Shown: positions 8,764 to 12,559 of the stretch, in pieces
Layout: each line of letters opens with the position of its first letter
How positions within the stretch are numbered: position 1 is the first letter of the stretch
DNA from: an uncultured Eubacteriales bacterium
GTDB lineage: Bacteria > Bacillota > Clostridia > Oscillospirales > Acutalibacteraceae
DNA length: 12,559 nucleotides
Direction of reading: 5' to 3'
Assembly (NCBI GenBank): GCA_948815685.1
Contig: CAQJOC010000008.1
Span: forward strand, 8,015 to 20,573
Notes under the pieces: generated by a model
Seen by the model: only the letters and a program-made list of their open reading frames with translations
Told to the model about the DNA's origin: nothing
Databases searched by the model: none
Position numbers and translations under genes: made by a program

Positions 8764-8838
8764 AAGCCGCTTATTGCAGGTCAAAAATGATTATTCTACC
8801 TGGCAGTAGCGAGATATAAAAAGGTAGGTGCAATACCG
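8764..8838 (+). ncRNA. L21 (rplU) leader RNA
   Basis: The untranslated leader between the promoter and rplU folds into nested stems. TATTGC (8772-8777) pairs with GCAATA (8830-8835), and CTACCT (8796-8801) pairs with AGGTAG (8822-8827). The inner 3' arm is part of the ribosome binding site (AGGTAGGTG), so the fold would hide it. The position, the GCAGGT and CCTGGCAGTAGC elements, and the location upstream of rplU match the ribosomal protein L21 leader known in low-GC Gram-positives, thought to be a cis-regulatory element. The ligand is not shown here; feedback by L21 is the inferred mode. Confidence 0.72.
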
Positions 8839-8840
8839 TG

Positions 8841-9167
8841 ATGTATGCAGTATTGGAAAGTGGAGGAAAACAATATAAAGTTAAAAAGGGCGATATAATT
8901 TATGTCGAAAAACTTTCAGCCGAAAAAGGAGATTCAGTCGAGTTCAAAGTTTTAGCCCTTGGCGATGAAAATAGTTTTAAAGCCGGTAATCCTTATATTG
9001 ATTCAGCTAGAGTTTTAGGAAATTTATTAGAAACTAAAAGAGGAAAAAAATTGACAGTGTTTACTTATAAGCCTAAAAAAAGCTGTAAGCGTAAGATGGG
9101 ACATCGTCAATGGCAGACGAAAGTAGAGATAAGTGAAATCGTTGCAGACGTTAGTTCTTATGCTTAA
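8841..9167 (+). CDS. rplU: 50S ribosomal protein L21
   Basis: L21 is a 23S rRNA-binding protein of the large subunit. MYAVLESGGKQYKVKKGD is the classic L21 N-terminus; the rRNA-contact tail KPKKSCKRKMGHRQ with the GHRQ signature is intact. Length of 108 residues is normal. The GTG at 8838 is in frame, but family members start at MYAV, so ATG 8841 is preferred; AGGTAGG lies about 10 bases upstream. It is the first gene of rplU-prp-rpmA and its end overlaps prp. Confidence 0.97.
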   Translation: MYAVLESGGKQYKVKKGDIIYVEKLSAEKGDSVEFKVLALGDENSFKAGNPYIDSARVLGNLLETKRGKKLTVFTYKPKKSCKRKMGHRQWQTKVEISEIVADVSSYA

Positions 9168-9483
9168 TGTGAAATTTCATGTTTTACCCAATGGGAAAAT
9201 TATCGGATTTTCAGTTTTGGGACACTGTGGATATGAAGAAAGCGGAAAAGATATAGTTTGTGCCGCAGTTTCTTCAGTGGTTTATATGGTAATTAACACG
9301 TTTACCGATATACTGAATATTGAGGTTAAAAATCTATTTATTGAAGAAGGCAGACTAGAATTTATTTTAAACGAAAACGATGAAATACAAGCGAGAACCT
9401 TACTGGAAGGTCTTAAGCTTCATTTAGTGGGATTAGAAGAGATGTATCCGAAAAATATTCAGATAAATTATGTGGAGGTTTGA
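9160..9483 (+). CDS. prp: Ribosomal-processing cysteine protease Prp (YsxB)
   Basis: Prp removes the N-terminal leader of ribosomal protein L27 in Firmicutes and relatives. The signature [18 protein letters not shown] contains the catalytic pair: counted from ATG 9160, His is residue 22 and Cys residue 34, the same numbers as in the characterised Staphylococcus aureus enzyme. Length of 107 residues is typical. A longer reading from GTG 9133 would add nine residues inside rplU and is not supported. The start overlaps the rplU stop by eight bases and no good ribosome binding site precedes it, which suggests translational coupling. Its substrate gene rpmA follows immediately. Confidence 0.95.
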   Translation: MLNVKFHVLPNGKIIGFSVLGHCGYEESGKDIVCAAVSSVVYMVINTFTDILNIEVKNLFIEEGRLEFILNENDEIQARTLLEGLKLHLVGLEEMYPKNIQINYVEV

Positions 9484-9485
9484 TT
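9475..9485 (+). promoter_or_regulatory. Ribosome binding site deciding rpmA start
   Basis: GGAGGT at 9475-9480 ends the coding part of prp and stands five bases before ATG 9486. An alternative TTG at 9480 would overlap this site, so it cannot be the start it serves. The prp stop (9481-9483) falls between the site and the rpmA start. Confidence 0.8.
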
Positions 9486-9767
9486 ATGTTAAAGATAGAT
9501 ATACAATTATTTGCACATAAAAAGGGATTAGGTTCAACTAAAAATGGCCGTGATTCAAATCCTAAATATTTAGGGATTAAGCGTTCAGATGGGCAGTATG
9601 TTCTTGCGGGTAATATTTTGGTTACTCAGAGAGGAACTAAAATTCATCCAGGAAAAAATGTAAAAAGAGCCTCAAATGATTCTCTTTTTGCTCTTATTGA
9701 TGGACGAGTAAAATTTGAACGTTTAGGCAGAAATCGCAAAAAAGCAAGTGTATATGCTTGTGAATAA
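9486..9767 (+). CDS. rpmA: 50S ribosomal protein L27 with cleavable leader
   Basis: L27 lies at the peptidyl transferase centre, and its N-terminal tail reaches the tRNA ends. From ATG 9486 the protein begins [18 protein letters not shown]. The first nine residues form the firmicute leader (pattern MLK-x-x-x-Q-[FL]-F), and cleavage by Prp after Phe9 would leave AHKKGLGST, matching the N-terminus of mature L27 elsewhere. The rest is typical: [33 protein letters not shown], and a C-terminal [14 protein letters not shown]. Total length 93 residues. Confidence 0.97.
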   Translation: MLKIDIQLFAHKKGLGSTKNGRDSNPKYLGIKRSDGQYVLAGNILVTQRGTKIHPGKNVKRASNDSLFALIDGRVKFERLGRNRKKASVYACE

Positions 9768-10081
9768 GAATAATATCTTGAAGAAAGGTAGTATAGGGGG
9801 CTTTTTATTAAAGCTTGTTTACAAAAAAATATGATATAAATCGTACAAAAATTTAACGATTTAATCACTGTTTTTGGCATAGTATATTTTATAGCTTAGA
9901 AATATAACAATCTTATTTTAAAGTTGTTTGTGAGTAAAATCTGAAATTGATAACAGTTTTGCTTTGATTAGTTATTTTTTATTTGAAAATATTAAGAATA
10001 ATTAAAATTATAAAATAGACGGAAAGATAATAGAACTGAGAAAATGTTTGCGAATATTTATAGAGAATAGGTGTTAAAACA
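9768..10081 (+). other. 314-base intergenic gap between rpmA and obg
   Basis: No gene is visible here. A small hairpin, GCTTT (9800-9804) with AAAGC (9810-9814) followed by TTGTTT, could be a weak attenuating terminator. A candidate extended -10 promoter follows at about 9832-9840. The rest to 10060 is very A+T-rich with several poor promoter-like strings, none convincing. AGGTG at 10069-10073 is the likely obg ribosome binding site. Confidence 0.5.
9832..9840 (+). promoter_or_regulatory. Candidate extended -10 promoter before obg
   Basis: TG-A-TATAAA at 9832-9840 lies in a 16-base string, AAAAAATATGATATAA (9824-9839), that is identical to the one at 8743-8758 forming the rplU extended -10. 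No good -35 lies at 16-18 bases; the best is TTGTTT at 14. It would give obg a leader of about 235 bases. Weak support. Confidence 0.35.
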
Positions 10082-11356
10082 GTGTTTGCGGATGTAGCAG
10101 TGATAACAGTTAAAGCCGGAGATGGCGGTAATGGTGCCGCTTCATTCCATAGAGATAAATTTACTGCTTCTGGAGGACCGGATGGCGGAAATGGCGGAGA
10201 TGGCGGAAATATCATATTTCAAGCTGAAAAAAGCCTGTCTACATTAATTGACTTTCGCTATAAAAAGAAATATATTGCTCAAAATGGAAAAGATGGCCAG
10301 TCAGGAAAGCGGACGGGAAAAAGTGGAGATGATTTGATAATCAAAGTACCGCAAGGGACACTGATTAAAAATAATATAAACGATAAACTAATTAAAGATT
10401 TGTCCGATTTCGAGCAAATTGTGATAGCGAAAGGAGGAAAAGGTGGAGCTGGAAATATGAATTTTGCTACACCTACCAGACAGTCTCCTCGGTTTGCAAA
10501 GGCAGGCACTGAAGGGGAAAAATTAGAGTTGAAATTAGAACTAAAATTGATAGCTGATGTTGGAATTATAGGTTATCCTAATGTAGGAAAATCGACGCTT
10601 ATTTCCGTTGTAAGTGCGGCAAAACCCGAAATAGCCAATTATCATTTTACTACACTTTCGCCTGTTTTGGGAGTGGTAAAATACAGCGATGATGTCTCTT
10701 TTGTGATGGCGGATATACCCGGTCTGATAGAAGGGGCATGGAAAGGCGTTGGACTGGGGCATCAATTTTTAAGACATATAGAACGATGTAAAGTATTTTT
10801 ACATGTTGTTGATGTATCGGGAAGTGAAGGTAGAAATCCGTTAGAAGATTTTGAAGTTATAAACAAGGAACTAAAAAATTACAATCCAAAATTATTAAAA
10901 AGACCTATGCTTGTGGTTGGAAATAAATGTGATATAGCAGATAATAGTTCTGTGGAAACGTTCGAAAATTATGTAACGGATAAAGGATATAAATTTTTTG
11001 GCATAAGTGCTGTTGCACATAGAGGAGTTAAAGAATTAGTTGATTATATTGTGCGGATTTTGTCGAATTATCCTTCTCGAATAATTTTTGAACCTGATAA
11101 CTCATTTATTGATAATGAGAATGAAACAGTTCAGGAAGATATAAAAATTGAATTAAAAAATGGAGTTTATAATGTTGTGTCAAACAATAAACTTAAAAGG
11201 TTATTAAATTCTGTAAATTTTTATGACTATGACTCTATGAAATATTTTCAAAGGATGTTGGTTAAATATGGAGTTATTAAGGCTTTAAAAGAGGCCGGCG
11301 CTCAAGAAGGAGATACCATTAAAATATGTGAGACGGAATTTGATTTTTTTGAATAA
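10082..11356 (+). CDS. obg: GTPase Obg/CgtA
   Basis: Obg is an essential GTPase that binds the 50S subunit and links ribosome maturation to stress and the stringent response. Three domains are seen in 424 residues. The glycine-rich Obg fold (1 to about 157) has repeated GDGGNG, GGPDGGNGGDGG and AKGGKGGAGN. The GTPase domain has G1 GYPNVGKST (164-172), G2 in NYHFTT, G3 DIPG (211-214), G4 NKCD (281-284) and G5 SAVAHRG from 309. A C-terminal OCT domain (about 355-424) has a typical YDYDSMKYFQRML and LKEAGAQEGDTI. Switch II reads GAWKGVGLGHQF, where GAS/HEGVGLGHQF is usual. The start is GTG 10082, giving MFADVAV like the family's MFVDxxx; AGGTG lies 8 bases upstream. It is followed at a short distance by mrnC. 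Confidence 0.96.
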   Translation: MFADVAVITVKAGDGGNGAASFHRDKFTASGGPDGGNGGDGGNIIFQAEKSLSTLIDFRYKKKYIAQNGKDGQSGKRTGKSGDDLIIKVPQGTLIKNNINDKLIKDLSDFEQIVIAKGGKGGAGNMNFATPTRQSPRFAKAGTEGEKLELKLELKLIADVGIIGYPNVGKSTLISVVSAAKPEIANYHFTTLSPVLGVVKYSDDVSFVMADIPGLIEGAWKGVGLGHQFLRHIERCKVFLHVVDVSGSEGRNPLEDFEVINKELKNYNPKLLKRPMLVVGNKCDIADNSSVETFENYVTDKGYKFFGISAVAHRGVKELVDYIVRILSNYPSRIIFEPDNSFIDNENETVQEDIKIELKNGVYNVVSNNKLKRLLNSVNFYDYDSMKYFQRMLVKYGVIKALKEAGAQEGDTIKICETEFDFFE

Positions 11357-11358
11357 TT

Positions 11359-11787
11359 GTGAGGTGGACATATCTGATTAAAAATATCGTTGGATTTAAC
11401 GAAAAATGTTCTCAAAAACTAAATTGTTTTAATTTAAATCCTTTGAAGTTGGCATTTTTAGGGGATGCAGTCTTTGAATTATACATAAGGGAACGTTTAA
11501 TTTTTAAATATGACGAAAAGCTTGGAAATTTAAATAAAAGGAAAAATGAACTCGCATGCTGTAAAGGTCAGTCTCAGATATTGGACATGATATTTTCGTC
11601 TTTAACCGAAGATGAAACAAAAGTATACAAAAAGGGATGCAATGTAAAGATAAAGAATTTTTCAAAAAAATCAAGTATAATTGATTATCGTAGGGCAACA
11701 GGATTGGAATGTTTGCTTGGATATCTTTATATAAATGGAAATATAGAAAGAATAGAACAGATTTTAGAAAAAATACATGAATTATAA
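11359..11787 (+). CDS. mrnC: Mini-ribonuclease III, probable non-AUG start
   Basis: Mini-RNase III is a homodimeric RNase III catalytic domain without an RNA-binding domain; in Bacillus it matures 23S rRNA ends. The signature NPLKLAFLGDAVFELYIRE holds the catalytic Asp (LGDAVFE), and the second half has LTEDETKVYKKG, DYRRATGLECLLGYLYI and ERIEQI. Length is about 137-142 residues, typical for the family. The only standard in-frame start before the conserved part is GTG 11359, but it overlaps a strong ribosome binding site (GAGGTGG, 11361-11367) instead of following one. That site is correctly placed for CTG 11374 (giving MIKNIVGF) or, less well, ATT 11377. The annotated start is therefore the outer limit. 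Three bases separate the obg stop from it, so the two genes are cotranscribed. Confidence 0.92.
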   Translation: MRWTYLIKNIVGFNEKCSQKLNCFNLNPLKLAFLGDAVFELYIRERLIFKYDEKLGNLNKRKNELACCKGQSQILDMIFSSLTEDETKVYKKGCNVKIKNFSKKSSIIDYRRATGLECLLGYLYINGNIERIEQILEKIHEL

Positions 11788-11796
11788 AATGAAATA

Positions 11797-11825
11797 TTGA
11801 CTTTAATGCAAAAAGAGTTTATAAT
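11797..11825 (+). promoter_or_regulatory. Sigma-A-type promoter for small membrane protein gene
   Basis: TTGACT at 11797-11802, 17 bases, then TATAAT at 11820-11825. It starts ten bases after the mrnC stop and lies 22 bases before the next ATG, so the next gene has its own strong promoter even though no terminator separates it from mrnC. Confidence 0.85.
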
Positions 11826-11847
11826 ATTATTAAAGGAGGAAGATGTA

Positions 11848-12153
11848 ATGACTACATTCGGGAAGGTTTCAATAGGGGCTTTGGTGATGGCTGTGTTTAT
11901 ATGTGGTGCAATAACTTGTGTAGAAAAATTGAAAAAAAGCATAAAAGATCTTAAAGCCTGCAAGATTTCGGTATCGACTAAAGCATCTGAAAAAAAAGAA
12001 GATAAAGGAAAGGATACTGAAAATATAGTATCTTCGGAAGAGAAGAATGCGGAAACTAAGCCTAAAAATGAAAAATCAGATGAAGAAAAAGCAAATCAGG
12101 AAAATAAAAAAGAAAATTCGGAAGTTGCTCAAAATCAAAAGGAAGAAATATAA
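11848..12153 (+). CDS. Small membrane protein with charged low-complexity tail, unknown function
   Basis: Not recognised. From ATG 11848 (AAAGGAGGA seven bases upstream) it is 101 residues. It has a short N-terminus MTTFGK, one transmembrane helix (about residues 7-25, VSIGALVMAVFICGAITCV) with two Cys, and a basic segment EKLKKSIKDLKACK. A tail of about 60 residues is composed almost wholly of Lys, Glu, Asn, Ser, Asp and Gln, without hydrophobic core residues. The tail is probably disordered and, by the positive-inside rule, cytoplasmic. A longer reading from TTG 11797 would begin inside the promoter's -35 box and is not credible. Composition recalls YtxH-like small membrane proteins, but no specific motif supports that name. 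Confidence 0.75.
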   Translation: MTTFGKVSIGALVMAVFICGAITCVEKLKKSIKDLKACKISVSTKASEKKEDKGKDTENIVSSEEKNAETKPKNEKSDEEKANQENKKENSEVAQNQKEEI

Positions 12154-12259
12154 ATAGGACAAAATTTATAATAATTTAAAAAAGTTAAGTCCCTATAAAT
12201 GCGAACTATGAGGGTGACATGCAGGTGATAGAATATATTTTTATAAGGAGGAAAAAATC
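12154..12259 (+). other. Intergenic leader before second small gene
   Basis: No gene. It holds a possible fold: CCTATAAA (about 12192-12199) can pair, with one bulge, with TTTATAAGG (12240-12248), which overlaps the ribosome binding site AAGGAGG (12245-12251). CTAT and ATAG could pair inside. No promoter with both boxes at a proper distance is visible; TATAAT at 12167-12172 lacks a -35. Confidence 0.3.
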
Positions 12260-12457
12260 TTGACTCAAGCTGTAAAGAAAAAAATATCTGAAATTTTTGG
12301 TAAAATTGTAGCTGTTGCAGCGGTTGTGACTGCTGTGGCTGGTGTATTAAAACTGACCGTAAAATTACCTTATATATGTGACCAATTGAGTCACGCAGAC
12401 TTATCTGGTAAAAGTTTTTGGGAAAAATATAAATTTGTAATTTCACTAGCTTGCTAG
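12260..12457 (+). CDS. Small hydrophobic protein, TTG start, unknown function
   Basis: Not recognised; 65 residues. It starts at TTG 12260, with AAGGAGG eight bases upstream and no alternative ATG, so the start is well supported. The N-terminus MTQAVKKKISEIFGK is amphipathic and basic. It is followed by a hydrophobic helix (about 16-36, KIVAVAAVVTAVAGVLKLTV) and a short tail with two Cys (PYICDQ and a C-terminal Cys). It probably spans or lies on the membrane. It may form a unit with the preceding small membrane protein gene, 106 bases upstream on the same strand. A toxin, holin or membrane scaffold role cannot be decided from the sequence. Confidence 0.65.
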   Translation: MTQAVKKKISEIFGKIVAVAAVVTAVAGVLKLTVKLPYICDQLSHADLSGKSFWEKYKFVISLAC

Positions 12458-12559
12458 AAAATATAAACTATTTTGTCGAAATTTGGTATTTTTTAATCAA
12501 TAATTTATTTAGTCGAATTCTATTATATCGTTGGATAAATATAAAAGGAAGATTGGTTA
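12458..12559 (+). other. Trailing 102 bases, nothing identified
   Basis: A+T-rich. No hairpin terminator for the preceding gene and no complete promoter are visible. AAAAGGAAG near 12543-12551 could be a ribosome binding site for a gene beginning beyond the window, but no start codon at a proper distance is inside. Confidence 0.4.

Noticed and set aside
12214..12239. GTGACA with TATATT as a promoter for the last small gene
   Set aside because: The spacer is only 14 bases and no extended -10 is present.
12135..12446. Minus-strand open frame of 103 codons
   Set aside because: It overlaps the 65-residue gene, which has a strong ribosome binding site, and itself has no such site.
1..12559. tRNA or rRNA genes, CRISPR arrays, insertion sequences, phage attachment sites
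   Set aside because: I saw no cloverleaf-like or rRNA-like segments, no regularly spaced short repeats, no transposase motifs and no flanking direct repeats.

Overview
The window looks like a chromosomal segment of a low-GC, Gram-positive anaerobe-type Firmicute. This rests on the very A+T-rich sequence, the firmicute-type L21-Prp-L27 cluster with a cleavable L27 leader, a DarA/PstA-type PII-like protein beside holB, a Mini-RNase III, and a giant Gram-positive-style repeat surface protein. The style of the giant protein recalls Tissierellia/Peptoniphilaceae-like organisms, but that placement is an inference from pattern only.

Layout. (1) Positions 1-7136, plus strand: the 3' part of a giant gene whose start lies outside the window. 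About 2377 residues are visible. They comprise about 20 diverged beta-rich repeats of 85-120 residues, a short helical module, a beta-rich stalk module, an acidic linker, one transmembrane helix and an acidic cytoplasmic tail. There is no LPXTG sorting signal. (2) Positions 7137-7304: a convergent intergenic region with a 10-bp-stem hairpin that can terminate transcription from both sides. (3) Positions 7305-8528, minus strand: darA/pstA (c-di-AMP-binding PII-like protein) followed by holB (DNA polymerase III delta-prime). holB is split by a one-base frame change near its 5' end. (4) Positions 8529-8840: a divergent intergenic region with AT-rich inverted repeats, a near-consensus extended -10 promoter and an L21-type leader RNA. 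(5) Positions 8841-11787, plus strand: rplU, prp, rpmA, obg, mrnC. The first three genes are tightly packed; a 314-base gap with a candidate promoter precedes obg. (6) Positions 11788-12559: two small membrane-protein genes with excellent ribosome binding sites. The first has its own near-consensus promoter. Neither is recognised.

How the genes work together. The rplU-prp-rpmA-obg-mrnC block is devoted to the large ribosomal subunit: two 50S proteins, the protease that trims the L27 leader, the Obg GTPase that acts in 50S maturation, and the nuclease that matures 23S rRNA ends. The divergent darA-holB pair keeps the firmicute neighbourhood seen in Bacillus subtilis (yaaQ-yaaR-holB) without yaaR. 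The most notable points are the holB frame interruption, the non-AUG start forced on mrnC, the unusual membrane-anchored giant repeat protein, and the two unknown small membrane proteins. I did not find a clearly new multi-gene system.
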